A DNA stretch of 64,000 nt from Synergistaceae bacterium. Lineage in GTDB: Bacteria; Synergistota; Synergistia; Synergistales; Aminobacteriaceae. Positions 9,292 to 17,980 of this stretch are shown here, in pieces; positions within the stretch are counted from its first letter, which is position 1, and each line of letters starts with the position of its first letter. A program made the position numbers and the translations under genes. Below the pieces are notes generated by a model. That model had not been told where the DNA came from, ran no database searches, and was given only the letters and a program-made list of their open reading frames with translations. The DNA is taken from NCBI GenBank assembly GCA_009783355.1, contig WRHH01000001.1, positions 1-64,000 of the forward strand, read 5' to 3'.

Positions 9292-10649
9292 TACTTTACT
9301 TGTTGATTTTTCTGCCTATAGGCCTCGTTGACAACGCTCTTTCTGGTCTCGTTGGACATGTTTTTCTGTTCAATCAAAGTTTCGGATAAAGACTCCAAAT
9401 CTTGCGCGTCGCTTTCAATTTCCGATTTCATGGGTGATGGCGCCATTTTTGCCCGGGCATTGGAGGCGCGGGTTTGTAAGATTTTAGCAGCTTCATCGGA
9501 ACGCCCTTCGTCAGCCAAGCGCACAGCCTCTTCACGAGCTTCCGCGTTACGGGCGATTTCCGCTTGAGAAATAATATCGAAGCGGCGGTTGCTTTCAATT
9601 TCACCTTCATCCGTCACCGGTGTAAGCTTCAAAGGGGCTTTAAATACGACGACTGATTCAGTAGCGGGGTCTAAGTATTCCAGTTTCAACGTAGCGGCGT
9701 CCAAAGCCGCTGCCTTTTCAGTGGCGGGGGCGGGAATTTCTATCTCGAAGAGGGCGTATTTTTCATCGCCGTAAAGGTTGTCTATGGACACTTCGATGCT
9801 CGTTTCATCCTTCTGAGACGCCTTTCGCCCAATCGTGCTTATCGGCCTGACGCCGGAAGCGCATGTCAGCGTCACCTTTACTTTGCGCGCCGTGAGTGTG
9901 GTCGCGTCCAACATGTCGCGCGCGAATATACCGGAAAGCGATTCCGCCTGCTTGGCAAAGTAAGCGTTGCCTCCGCTCTCGGCGGCCAGCGCCGTCATCA
10001 GGTCCTCGTTGTAATCCAACCCCAGCCCTATGGTCGATATGGTCATATCCTGCTTCGCGAGCGAACGCCCGAGGGCGGCCAGTTCCCAGGTTGAGGATGG
10101 TCCCACATTTGCCAGTCCATCGGACAGCAGAATTATGCGCGGCACGTAGCCGTCGCTCACGAACGGTAGAAGCTGTTTCGCGCCCATGCTAACGCCGTCG
10201 TACAGTGCTGTATTGCCGCCCGCGCGTATGCCGGAGATTGCTTTTGTAAAGACATTCATTTCAGAAACAGATTTTGCCGGAACCTTGACTGAAGCTTCAG
10301 TATCATAAACAATAACCGTGGCCACATCCTTAGCGTCAAGTCTCCTCAATGCCTCTAAAGCTCCCAGCTTTGCGTTCTCCATCTTGCCGTCCGAACCCAT
10401 GGAGCCGGACTTGTCGAGCACCAACGCCACCGCTAGTGGAATTCGCTTTCTGATAGTTTCTCCACCTGGACGAACAAGCGCCCTGACAATTACGTTCTGG
10501 TGTTTACCCGCCAGCACAACCGGCGTGTCCGCATCCACTTCAAAAATAATGGCGCCGAAAGCCGCGCCCTGTTGAAGAGCGCACAGCGCGCAGAATATAA
10601 ACCCTGCCGCCACGATTAACAATGAGTGATATTTAACTTTACGCAACAT
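9291..10649 (-). CDS. Secreted von Willebrand factor A domain protein
   Basis: A 452-residue protein from the ATG at 10649, chosen because TGGAGG lies 9 bases upstream and the protein then opens with a signal peptide (MLRKVKYHSLLIVAAGF...). The frame is open to 10730, but that extension lacks such a site. The VWA domain has the MIDAS signature DKSGSMGSDGK, a later Thr (GGNTALYDG) and Asp (LLSDGLANVG), so a metal-dependent adhesion site is likely. A beta-rich region follows, then a charged C-terminal helix region with many Glu and Ala. Similar proteins occur in anaerobes near BatA-like operons, but no MoxR ATPase is adjacent. It shares an operon with lspA. Exact role unknown. Confidence 0.85.
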   Translation of the reverse strand: MLRKVKYHSLLIVAAGFIFCALCALQQGAAFGAIIFEVDADTPVVLAGKHQNVIVRALVRPGGETIRKRIPLAVALVLDKSGSMGSDGKMENAKLGALEALRRLDAKDVATVIVYDTEASVKVPAKSVSEMNVFTKAISGIRAGGNTALYDGVSMGAKQLLPFVSDGYVPRIILLSDGLANVGPSSTWELAALGRSLAKQDMTISTIGLGLDYNEDLMTALAAESGGNAYFAKQAESLSGIFARDMLDATTLTARKVKVTLTCASGVRPISTIGRKASQKDETSIEVSIDNLYGDEKYALFEIEIPAPATEKAAALDAATLKLEYLDPATESVVVFKAPLKLTPVTDEGEIESNRRFDIISQAEIARNAEAREEAVRLADEGRSDEAAKILQTRASNARAKMAPSPMKSEIESDAQDLESLSETLIEQKNMSNETRKSVVNEAYRQKNQQVK

Positions 10650-10811
10650 ATATATCGCCTCCAGTAGGATAGTGTAACTCAGCCTGATTATGACATAGAG
10701 GTGTTTCCCGTTGTTATGATTATACAACAAAAATATATCAGGATATCTTCACTGTAAATTCGTAAAATATGCTGTTATATCTTACTCGCGCGGCGTAAGC
10801 TCAAGTCCGAA

Positions 10812-10916
10812 TTAAACGAAGGGCGATACGGGGGCGATGAAAACGGATGGGTTCATGCCGATGAGGTGAGAGAGCGCTTTAAAGAGCTTGTCTTGTGGAT
10901 TTTCACTGATATCCAT
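10812..10916 (-). CDS. Possible 34-residue ORF
   Basis: ATG at 10916 preceded by AAGGAG (10 bases) opens a short frame, MDISENPQDKLFKALSHLIG and so on, ending in TAA at 10812. The good ribosome site suggests translation, but the sequence could equally be the surviving start of a lost gene, because the surrounding ~350 bases (10731-11080) contain no other gene except the decayed tRNA copy. No family recognised. Confidence 0.3.
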   Translation of the reverse strand: MDISENPQDKLFKALSHLIGMNPSVFIAPVSPFV

Positions 10917-10966
10917 ACTAAGTGATCTCCTTTTTCTCTTTTGTCATGCTTGTCTCTATTACATAT

Positions 10967-11055
10967 TGGCGGAAGATTGGGATTTGAGCCTACGGATCAA
11001 TAAATCGCTCAAATGATTTCGAGTAAATCACCTTCGACATCTCGGCCAACCTTCC
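10967..11055 (-). pseudogene. Decayed tRNA-Ser(CGA) copy
   Basis: This 89-base sequence aligns end to end with the intact tRNA-Ser at 14309-14398, including the CGA anticodon loop and the encoded CCA. It has about a dozen substitutions and a one-base deletion. Damage includes GTGG to GATG in the D-loop, broken pairs in the anticodon stem (ATTTA against TCATT), GTTC to GCTC in the T-loop, and a lost base between T-stem and acceptor. It cannot fold as a normal tRNA. The ~30 bases on its 5' side also resemble those beside the intact copy, up to the stop codon of the adjacent gene. Confidence 0.85.
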
Positions 11056-11080
11056 GCCTAAAATTTACATATTATCTTTA

Positions 11081-12658
11081 CTACATCGGCAGCAACAGCG
11101 GCGTTCCCGGCCCAAGGTCCCATCCCGCAAAGTACCATACGACCAGAAGGAGGGTGAAGCCAAGAATGTAGAAAATAGTATATGGCATCGCCATTGAGAT
11201 GACCGTTCCTACGCCAACCTCAGGGTCGCCTTCCTTCTTATATTGTTCGAGCAGTCCTATGACGACGGGCAGATAATAGGAAAGCGGCGTGATGATGTTG
11301 GTGCAGGAGTCGCCAACCCGGTAGGCAATTTGAGTGAGAGCCGGCGAAAGAGGAGGGTTGAGCTGCGCGAACATCGGCACGAAAATAGGGGCAAGTATAA
11401 GCCACTTGGCGGAACCGCTCATCATAAAGAGGTTCAGGAAAGTCGCCAGAATTATGAAGCCCAAAAGAACCCAAATACCGCCCATATTGAGAGCTTTGAG
11501 CATCTCCGCGCCCTTGACGGACAGGATGGTGTCAAAGCGGCTCATGCGGAAGAGTTCGACGAATAGCGACGCGGGCAGCACAACGACCATGAAGCCGACG
11601 CTGCCTATGAGCCCCTTGCTCATCAGCTTCGGGATATCTTCTCCCTTCTTGATGACGCCAGCGCCGTACCCGTAAGCGATGCCGACGAAGAAAAACAGAA
11701 AGAACAGGATAGGCATTACGCTTGCGAGAAGCGGCGACGAGGGAAGCAGAGATCCGTCCTTCGCGCGGAACAGGGATTCCTGCGGGTTGGTAAGTAAAAC
11801 TATTATACCGATGTAGGCGGCAAGGGCCAAAAGAGCATACAGAAGTCCGCGGTTCTCGGCAGGGGTCACGGTGTGTTTTTTGAGTTCCTCGGCGTCAGCA
11901 GTTCCCGTGCCGTCGCCGAGCAGCTTCACCGTATATTTTTCCGTGACGTAGACGGTCAGAACGACCAAAATGACCGTCGCCGCAACCATGAAATAGTAAT
12001 TGATGAGAGGATGCACCGGGACATCTGCCGGAATGTAGGGCACGCCCTCGATAGCTGATTTTGTTATGCCGGACAGAAGCGCGTCCGTGCCGGCGACGAA
12101 GATGTTCGCTGTGAAGCCTCCGCTCGCCGCCGCGTAACCCACCGCTATACCCACCCAAGGGTTGCGCCCGAGGGCTTTATAGACTGCGGCCGCTATTACC
12201 GGGGTGAAGATTATTCCTGCGTCCGACGCGAGGTTGGCGTTGATGCCGACGAGGGCGATAACGGCTGTTACAAGCCAGCGCGGCGCTCCCAGTATGGTCT
12301 TGCGCATCAGCGCTGAGATCATGCCGGTCTGCTCGACGAGCCCGATGCCAAGCATCATGGTGAGAATAAGTCCCAGCGGGGCAAAGTTGACATATGTCCT
12401 GACGAACCCCGCCAGAAACGTGCGTATTGCGTCGTAACTCAAAAGATTGACGATTGTGGCTTTCGTTTCTGTTGGCGCTTCGCCTGCCTTTGCCGCCATG
12501 TAAGTGACGGAAACCCCGTCAAGCATGTAGGAAAGGAGCATAACGAGCAGCGCCAGAATTGCGAAAAGCCAGAACGGATGAGGAAATTTGTTCCCCACAA
12601 CTTCGATCCACTTGATGAAGCCTTCAAACTTACCTTTTTTTCCAATCTTGTCAGTCAT
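11081..12658 (-). CDS. AbgT-family transporter
   Basis: A 525-residue integral membrane protein of the AbgT family (p-aminobenzoyl-glutamate transporters and related exporters). It has about 10-12 hydrophobic segments, the family block GINANLASDAG in the first half, and SGSAKWLILAPIFVPMF with TQIAYRVGDSCTNIITPLSYY in the second. The N-terminus (GFIKWIEVVGNKFPHPFWLFA) is typical. It is downstream of an M20 amidohydrolase gene (28 bases), the AbgB/AbgT pairing: transport of acyl- or aroyl-amino acids and their hydrolysis. The true substrate is not evident. The stop codon sits in sequence resembling the rpmF 3' flank (see findings). Confidence 0.93.
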   Translation of the reverse strand: MTDKIGKKGKFEGFIKWIEVVGNKFPHPFWLFAILALLVMLLSYMLDGVSVTYMAAKAGEAPTETKATIVNLLSYDAIRTFLAGFVRTYVNFAPLGLILTMMLGIGLVEQTGMISALMRKTILGAPRWLVTAVIALVGINANLASDAGIIFTPVIAAAVYKALGRNPWVGIAVGYAAASGGFTANIFVAGTDALLSGITKSAIEGVPYIPADVPVHPLINYYFMVAATVILVVLTVYVTEKYTVKLLGDGTGTADAEELKKHTVTPAENRGLLYALLALAAYIGIIVLLTNPQESLFRAKDGSLLPSSPLLASVMPILFFLFFFVGIAYGYGAGVIKKGEDIPKLMSKGLIGSVGFMVVVLPASLFVELFRMSRFDTILSVKGAEMLKALNMGGIWVLLGFIILATFLNLFMMSGSAKWLILAPIFVPMFAQLNPPLSPALTQIAYRVGDSCTNIITPLSYYLPVVIGLLEQYKKEGDPEVGVGTVISMAMPYTIFYILGFTLLLVVWYFAGWDLGPGTPLLLPM

Positions 12659-12686
12659 GAAATATTACCGTCCTCTCGTTTACAAA

Positions 12687-13886
12687 TTATTGTTTCTTAA
12701 GATAATCAACTGCGCACGACGCCATAAATCGCACTCCCCATGGGAAACAGCCCTCGTCGGGGGCGAAACGGGAGTTGTGCAGCACGGTCATTTCCTCGGG
12801 CGGCATCCCTGCAGGTCGGCAGCCGAGCCACGCCATCAGCGCGGGTCTTAGGGCCGCGAAATACGAAAAATCCTCGCCTCCAAGATCGGGATTATCGAGA
12901 GTTGCAAAATGCCCTTTACCAAGGGAGGCCGTGACGGTTTCAGAAACCATGCCGTAAAGCTCCCGCGCGTTTATTGTCGGCGGATAGCCGCGAACGTATT
13001 TAAGTTCAGCGTCCCCGCCTAACGCCCGCGCGTAACCCACAATCGCGCGCTCCATCAGTCCGGGCAGCTTGTCCTGAATGGCGGGGTTGATGGTGCGGAC
13101 AGTGCCTTCCATCTCTACCTTGTCCGGAATGACGTTGTAGCGTAATCCGCCTTTGATCGTTGCGACGCCGATGACAACCGGTTCGAGCGGCGGCATCATC
13201 CGCGACACGAGGGTCTGGAGCCCTCCCACTATTTGTGAGGCAATAATTATGGCGTCTGTGCCCTGATGCGGCGCGGAGCCGTGGGCTGCTTTGCCCGTTA
13301 CCGTAATGTAAAAGCGGTCTGACGCGCCCATCATAGGCCCGGGGCGGGAAATGACGGTTCCCGTCTCGAAGGATGGCCACACGTGCAGGGCGAAAAGCGC
13401 GTCAACATGTGGATTTTCAAGCGCGCCGTCCTTGATCATGCCCGGCGCGCCGCCTATGGGGTTGCGCTCCTCAGCGGGCTGAAAGATGAACTTCACGCTT
13501 CCTTCAAGTTCGTCCTTCATCTCGGACAAGACGCAGGCCGTACCCATGAGCATGGCTGTGTGCGTGTCGTGTCCGCAGGCGTGCATGATGTTCGGGACTG
13601 TCGAAGCGAAGGGAAGGCCGGTGTCCTCCTGCAACGGCAACGCGTCCATGTCCGCGCGTAGGGCAATCACTTTTCCATCTCCCTTTCCACCCTTCAGAAG
13701 CCCGACTACTCCATGTCCGCCGACGTTTACACGAACGTCGAGCCCAAGGCTGGTTAAAACGCGCGCTACAAGCGCCGCAGTTTTTTCCTCCTCTGCGCTG
13801 AGCTCAGGCTGAGAGTGAATTGCGCGGCGCCATTCCACAACTTTTGGATTGTGCTTTAGTGCTAATTCTTCAATTCTGCTATACAT
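12687..13886 (-). CDS. M20-family amidohydrolase (AbgB/hippurate hydrolase type)
   Basis: A 399-residue cytosolic metallohydrolase of the M20D amidohydrolase group. Metal-binding motifs are visible: ALRADMDALPLQE, CGHDTHTAML, QPAEERNPIGG and, at the end, HNSRF. The dimerisation domain starts near GKAAHGSAPHQGTDAI. Such enzymes cleave N-acyl or N-aroyl amino acids (hippurate, indole-acetyl amino acids, p-aminobenzoyl-glutamate). The start has a strong site, GAAGGAGG 7 bases upstream. It is the promoter-proximal gene of a two-gene operon with AbgT, so product and transporter probably serve the same conjugate. Confidence 0.93.
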   Translation of the reverse strand: MYSRIEELALKHNPKVVEWRRAIHSQPELSAEEEKTAALVARVLTSLGLDVRVNVGGHGVVGLLKGGKGDGKVIALRADMDALPLQEDTGLPFASTVPNIMHACGHDTHTAMLMGTACVLSEMKDELEGSVKFIFQPAEERNPIGGAPGMIKDGALENPHVDALFALHVWPSFETGTVISRPGPMMGASDRFYITVTGKAAHGSAPHQGTDAIIIASQIVGGLQTLVSRMMPPLEPVVIGVATIKGGLRYNVIPDKVEMEGTVRTINPAIQDKLPGLMERAIVGYARALGGDAELKYVRGYPPTINARELYGMVSETVTASLGKGHFATLDNPDLGGEDFSYFAALRPALMAWLGCRPAGMPPEEMTVLHNSRFAPDEGCFPWGVRFMASCAVDYLKKQ

Positions 13887-13961
13887 ATAACGACCTCCTT
13901 CAAAGATAATTAATTCCGCCCGGGCGACGCCGAAGCGGCGACAGTCTTCATTTTTCAGTTA

Positions 13962-14220
13962 TTATATAGCTTTTTTAACTTCAGCAACACGGGTTAAAAT
14001 GTTTTTTTTCAAGCTATCATAGGTACATGATCCCATTTCTTCCCTTACTGGATATCGGTTAAAATGTTTACGGGCGTCTATAAAAGGTTTTCGTTCCTCT
14101 TCATTTGGATATGCTAAATCTAATATATCAGTTAGTTTTTTTCAACAGTTTCAATCATTATATACATGTCTTCATTATTATCTGCCTGCTTGCGGTTATA
14201 ACTTGAACTATTTTTTAATT
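13962..14220 (-). pseudogene. Remnant of an unidentified gene (3' end)
   Basis: The minus strand carries a stretch that reads like protein but lacks a start. From about 14216 it reads NSSSYNRKQADNNEDMYIM and so on to ETVEK. After a one-base loss in a run of seven A (about 14134-14140) it continues TDILDLAYPNEEERKPF, then HFNRYPVREEMGSC, ending EVKKAI with TAA at 13962. The composition and coherent reading on both sides of the frameshift argue for a decayed gene. The family is not recognised. It lies between the M20 operon and tRNA-Ser. Confidence 0.55.
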
Positions 14221-14261
14221 ATATAATATTATATGATATTCAGACAATGCAGAAAAAAAGA

Positions 14262-14285
14262 AAACCCCTCTAATATAAGGGGTTT
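14262..14285 (-). terminator. Rho-independent terminator of tRNA-Ser / rpmF operon
   Basis: An 8-bp stem (AAACCCCT / AGGGGTTT) with an 8-base loop. On the minus strand it is followed by TTTTCTTTTTTTCTG. It lies 23 bases beyond the 3' end of tRNA-Ser and probably ends transcripts coming through rpmF and the tRNA. Confidence 0.85.
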
Positions 14286-14308
14286 AGACATAACATCAAT
14301 ATATGACT

Positions 14309-14398
14309 TGGCGGAAGATGTGGGATTTGAACCCACGGAGCGATAAATCGCTCAATTGATTTCGAGTCAATCGCCTTCGACCACTCGGCCAACCTTCC
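14309..14398 (-). tRNA. tRNA-Ser(CGA)
   Basis: A 90-base cloverleaf with the acceptor pair GGAAGGT / ATCTTCC, G discriminator and encoded CCA. It has a D-arm GCCGAGTGG...AAGGC, an anticodon stem ATTGA / TCAAT around CTCGAAA (anticodon CGA, reads UCG), a long variable arm GAGCGATTTATCGCTC typical of class II tRNAs, and a T-arm GTGGGTTCAAATCCCAC. It is downstream of rpmF on the same strand and followed by a terminator. Confidence 0.95.
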
Positions 14399-14421
14399 GC
14401 TTTAAATTTGTATTGCTCTCA

Positions 14422-14628
14422 CTACTTTTCTTTTTTCTCTTTATCTGCAGCTACTTTAATAACTTTGCGCCCTCTGTAGTATCCGCACGCATTACAAGCG
14501 CAATAGCTCTGTACGGCTTCTCCGCACTTTGGGCAGCTTGCTATGCTTGGAGCTCTCAGAGCGTTTAGATAATTCGCCCGCCTGTTACACTTACGGGCAT
14601 GCGATGTTTTTCTCTTTGGCGTTGCCAT
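14422..14628 (-). CDS. rpmF: 50S ribosomal protein L32
   Basis: A 68-residue protein with the L32 start ATPKRKTSHARK and four Cys in a zinc-ribbon pattern (CPKCG, then CACNACGYY), followed by GRKVIKV and a Lys/Glu-rich tail. AAGGAGGA lies about 7 bases before the ATG. In many bacteria rpmF follows yceD (DUF177), as here, although a ~250-base repeat-rich spacer separates them in this genome. Confidence 0.97.
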   Translation of the reverse strand: MATPKRKTSHARKCNRRANYLNALRAPSIASCPKCGEAVQSYCACNACGYYRGRKVIKVAADKEKKEK

Positions 14629-14699
14629 GAACAGTCCTCCTTCTTACAATATAAATAAAGCGTAATTCCATTTAGAATCTAATGCATGTGCAAATCTAA

Positions 14700-14905
14700 A
14701 GACTCTGGATTGCTTCGTCGCTACTCTCCTCGCAAAGACTCTGGATTACCATGAAAGTAATCAAAAGGCAAAAACTAAAAGACGACTGGATTGCCGCGCC
14801 GCAAAAAGACGCGGCTCGCAAAGACGTTAATTAGTCAAGTTTCGTTCACTGTGGCGAGAGAAACTCGTGACCATTGCTTCGTCGCTACTCTCCTCGCAAA
14901 GACGA
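14700..14905. repeat. Dispersed repeat element between yceD and rpmF
   Basis: This stretch contains two copies of GATTGCTTCGTCGCTACTC followed by TCCTCGCAAAGAC (14709-14740 and 14874-14903) around a middle part with ACCATGAAA...CTGGATTGCCGCGCCGCA...AAAGAC. The middle part resembles 43660-43770, so a dispersed family is present. The second copy overlaps the 3' end of yceD and supplies its stop codon. No gene is visible in 14629-14884. Confidence 0.75.
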
Positions 14906-15457
14906 GTTCGATGTTTCGTTTAAATTTGCTCCGCACGATGGACACAACCCAAGACAATCCTCTTTACAAAGAAGCCTTAAAGGCAGAAGGAGAACGAGGC
15001 TTTCCCAAACCTGCTCCACTATATCAAGAGTTTTTCCGAAAGCTCCAACCTCAACTATCATTTCTTCGTCTTCGCTTCCTTTTCCACGCAAAGTATAAAG
15101 ATACAACAATTCGTCCGATAATGCAAGCTCCGCTTTTTCGAGACATCTGACGCAAGAGCCCGTAACATGAGTATTCACGCCAAGCCTTACGCTTAAAGTC
15201 GATTCGTCCAACCATGAATAATAAGCGTGTACTTTTAGCGGAGAAGAAAGGGTAAATTCCTGCCCGTCAAAGTGAATCATTTCTTCAAAGGCAAACTCCC
15301 ATTTCTCTTCCGCTTCTTCTCCTCTGCTTTTACGGTCCGGAAGCTGCATAATAAAATGCAGCTTCAAAAATGACTGTTCTGCTGCATTTTTTTCCGTCTT
15401 TTTCGGTGAAGCTGAAGGATGCTTATTGTGTGTGTTTTTTTTAATATTTTTACCCAT
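14885..15457 (-). CDS. YceD/DUF177 family protein (23S rRNA accumulation protein)
   Basis: A 190-residue protein related to YceD/DUF177, needed for normal 23S rRNA or large-subunit accumulation in other bacteria. Visible marks are GSCVRCLE in the middle and CKEDCLGLCPSCGANLN near the end. The position between ackA and rpmF is the common context. A basic N-terminal extension (KKNTHNKHPSASPKKTEK) precedes the domain. The final residues ETSNSSLRGE and the stop are encoded by the dispersed repeat, so the native C-terminus was probably altered by its insertion. The gene starts 8 bases after the ackA stop with no clear ribosome site, suggesting coupled translation. Confidence 0.85.
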   Translation of the reverse strand: MGKNIKKNTHNKHPSASPKKTEKNAAEQSFLKLHFIMQLPDRKSRGEEAEEKWEFAFEEMIHFDGQEFTLSSPLKVHAYYSWLDESTLSVRLGVNTHVTGSCVRCLEKAELALSDELLYLYTLRGKGSEDEEMIVEVGAFGKTLDIVEQVWESLVLLLPLRLLCKEDCLGLCPSCGANLNETSNSSLRGE

Positions 15458-15465
15458 AGTTTAAA

Positions 15466-16662
15466 TTAACTATACAATCGTTTCGTATCCCTAGCTATCA
15501 CAAGTTCTTCATTTGTCGGAACCACCATTACGGCTACTTTTGCGCCGTCTTGGCTTATAATTTTCTCCTTGCCGCGCATATTGTCGTTTTTGCCCGGGTC
15601 AACGCTTATTCCCATGAATTCTAATCCCGCGCATATATGAGCGCGCAGCCCGAAGTCATTTTCTCCTATTCCCGCAGTGAAAACGAGCGCGTCAATTCCG
15701 CCCATTGCGGCCGCGTACGTTCCAATTTGCTTGCGAATGCCGTATGCAAGCACTTCATATGCGAGCTTCGCGCGTTCGTTGCCTTTGTCCATAGCTTCCT
15801 CTATGTCGCGCATGTCGCTGCTCACGCCCGAAATTCCCTGAATGCCGCTTTTTTTGTTAAGTATATTATCGATTTCCGAGACATCTTTCCCTTCTGCTTT
15901 TGCAAGGAATGGAATAATTGCTGGATCAATATCTCCGCAACGCGTCCCCATCAGGACTCCCGGCAGAGGGGTGAATCCCATCGTAGTGTCGACTGACTTT
16001 CCTTCTTTTACTGCGGTTATGGAGCTTCCGTTCCCAAGGTGGCAAGTTACTATTTTCAGAGATTCGACCGGTTTCCCTAAAATTTCAGCCGCTCGGTTCG
16101 CGACGTAAAAGTGGCTTGTTCCGTGAAATCCGTAACGGCGGATTCCGTGCTTTTCATAGTATTCATATGGAATTCCATAAATGTAAGCGTGTTTTGGCAT
16201 TGTCTGATGAAAGGCCGTGTCAAATACTCCGACTTGAGGTATATCCGGGAGCGCTTTAGTCACAGCTTCAATTCCCATGATGTTTGCAGGGTTATGAAGA
16301 GGCGCCAGAGGGACGCATTCGCGCAGCGCATTAATAACTTCTTCCGTAAGCTTCACGGAAAATGCGAATTTTTCGCCCGCGTGAACAACGCGATGCCCTA
16401 TGGCGGAGAGCTCATTAAGGCTCTTCAATGAACCGTGTTCCGGGTGCAGCAGGGCGTCAAGGACTAATTTAATTCCTGCTGTATGATCGGGTATGTCTCT
16501 TTCAATTACAATTTTGTCCATGCCTGTCTTGTAGTGATTGATACGAGAACCTTCGATTCCAATCCTTTCAACGAGCCCTTTTGAGAGCACCTCCTCGTTA
16601 TTCATATCAAAAAGCTGATACTTGAGCGATGAACTGCCGCAATTGATAACCAAAACTTTCAT
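15466..16662 (-). CDS. ackA: Acetate kinase
   Basis: A 398-residue acetate kinase, which makes ATP from acetyl phosphate and ADP. It has the phosphate-binding start [65 protein letters not shown] and FTAGIGEN, all expected in ASKHA acetokinases. The ATG at 16662 has AAGGGAGG upstream; the open frame extends 47 codons further but that stretch does not resemble the family. In this organism acetyl phosphate may come from glycine reductase (grdC/grdD here) as well as phosphotransacetylase. Confidence 0.98.
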   Translation of the reverse strand: MKVLVINCGSSSLKYQLFDMNNEEVLSKGLVERIGIEGSRINHYKTGMDKIVIERDIPDHTAGIKLVLDALLHPEHGSLKSLNELSAIGHRVVHAGEKFAFSVKLTEEVINALRECVPLAPLHNPANIMGIEAVTKALPDIPQVGVFDTAFHQTMPKHAYIYGIPYEYYEKHGIRRYGFHGTSHFYVANRAAEILGKPVESLKIVTCHLGNGSSITAVKEGKSVDTTMGFTPLPGVLMGTRCGDIDPAIIPFLAKAEGKDVSEIDNILNKKSGIQGISGVSSDMRDIEEAMDKGNERAKLAYEVLAYGIRKQIGTYAAAMGGIDALVFTAGIGENDFGLRAHICAGLEFMGISVDPGKNDNMRGKEKIISQDGAKVAVMVVPTNEELVIARDTKRLYS

Positions 16663-16722
16663 ACTATGAAAACCTCCCTTTATCGTGTATTCTTGAAAAA
16701 ATGTTAATAAGGAGCATATGCC

Positions 16723-17979
16723 TTGCCGGAAAAAAAGAAACGCATCATATCCTGTGGAATAGCAGCCGAGTACAACCCGTTTCACAACGGTCACCTGCGG
16801 CATTTACAGCAGACTCGCATGAAATTGCCTGACGCTGTTATTATAGCAGTGCTTTCGGCAAATTTCGTTCAACGCGGGCTACCGTCCTTTATTGATAAAT
16901 GGGCGCGCGCTAAAATGGCTCTCAAGAATGGAGTTGACCTTGTTCTTGAATTACCAACTTTTTTTTCCTGCAACAGCGGAATGGTCTTTGCGCAAGGAGC
17001 TGTCGATACTCTCAATGCCGTGGGCGCGTCATTCATTTCATTCGGCGTTGAAGACCTCGCGCAAAGCGAAAATTTCTCTGTTTCGCCGCTGAATTCCATT
17101 TCATGTATCTTATCGCAAGAGAGCGTCTCTTTCAAGCAAGCTGTAAAACATGCTCTTTCAAACGGCGTATCGTACTCAAAAGCGGTTGCTGCTGCGCTCG
17201 AAGCTGAAAGCGCGGGAGCAGGGGAATATGCCTCGAAGCCCAATAATATTCTCGCGTTATCGTATCTTACGCATATAATGAGAAAAAAATATCCAATTGA
17301 TCCTTTGCCGATAAAAAGATGCGGAGGCGGGCACAATGAGTGCGCTTCAAAAATCAGAAGCATAATAAGCTCAAGGGATAAAAATCTTTTCGATTTGCAT
17401 GGTTCTGAAAAAGTCGATGCTGAATTGAATAGTTTTCTGCCTGAAAGCTCAGTTGAAATCATGAATGATTGTTTAAAAAACGGCAGAATTTTTAATGATA
17501 CTTTTAAATTATTTGAATTCATCCGATTTATGTTTTTAAGTTCGGATAAAGAAACACTCGGTAGAATAACCGGAATGGAGGAAGGGCTTTATGGCCTTTT
17601 TGCCGGAAATATAGAGAAATCCGAATCGTACGATGATTTAATCGGACGCTGCGTATGTGCGAGATATACGAGAAGCAGGCTTCAGAGGCAGATGATAAGA
17701 ATTATGCTCGGGATAGATAAATGGACGGATTTGGCTATACAACGAACGGGCGCCAGATACGCGCGGGTACTCGGGTACAACGGCGCGGGAAAAAAGTATT
17801 TGAGAGAGATCTCTAAAACAGCAAAGCTTAGTATTGTTACGAGGCTTGCGGCGGTAAAGGAGCCGTTGGGCAGGTTAATTGCTCAAATAGAATATAAGGC
17901 GTCAAGACTATGGGAATTAGTCTCTGACAGCCGTGTAAATGTACGCGAAGCAGATACGAAACCGATAGATTTCAGCTAA
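16723..17979 (+). CDS. tmcAL: tRNA(Met) cytidine acetate ligase (TmcAL)
   Basis: A 418-residue protein of the TmcAL/YlbM (DUF795) family, which uses acetate and ATP to form N4-acetylcytidine at the wobble base of elongator tRNA-Met. The nucleotidyltransferase motif is [16 protein letters not shown], followed by [11 protein letters not shown]; near the end are [16 protein letters not shown] and [10 protein letters not shown]. The TTG at 16723 is the start: AAGGAG is about 9 bases upstream and the nearby ATG at 16718 is in another frame with an early stop. It is divergent from ackA; in Firmicutes the same gene also neighbours yceD-rpmF. Confidence 0.93.
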   Translation: MPEKKKRIISCGIAAEYNPFHNGHLRHLQQTRMKLPDAVIIAVLSANFVQRGLPSFIDKWARAKMALKNGVDLVLELPTFFSCNSGMVFAQGAVDTLNAVGASFISFGVEDLAQSENFSVSPLNSISCILSQESVSFKQAVKHALSNGVSYSKAVAAALEAESAGAGEYASKPNNILALSYLTHIMRKKYPIDPLPIKRCGGGHNECASKIRSIISSRDKNLFDLHGSEKVDAELNSFLPESSVEIMNDCLKNGRIFNDTFKLFEFIRFMFLSSDKETLGRITGMEEGLYGLFAGNIEKSESYDDLIGRCVCARYTRSRLQRQMIRIMLGIDKWTDLAIQRTGARYARVLGYNGAGKKYLREISKTAKLSIVTRLAAVKEPLGRLIAQIEYKASRLWELVSDSRVNVREADTKPIDFS

Positions 17980-17980
17980 G

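Noticed and set aside
10650-10730. 27-residue upstream extension of the VWA protein
   Set aside because: It lacks a ribosome site, while TGGAGG precedes the ATG at 10649 and the signal peptide begins there.
16663-16803. N-terminal extension of acetate kinase
   Set aside because: The frame is open but lies upstream of a strong ribosome site and does not resemble acetate kinases; it also overlaps the divergent tmcAL gene.
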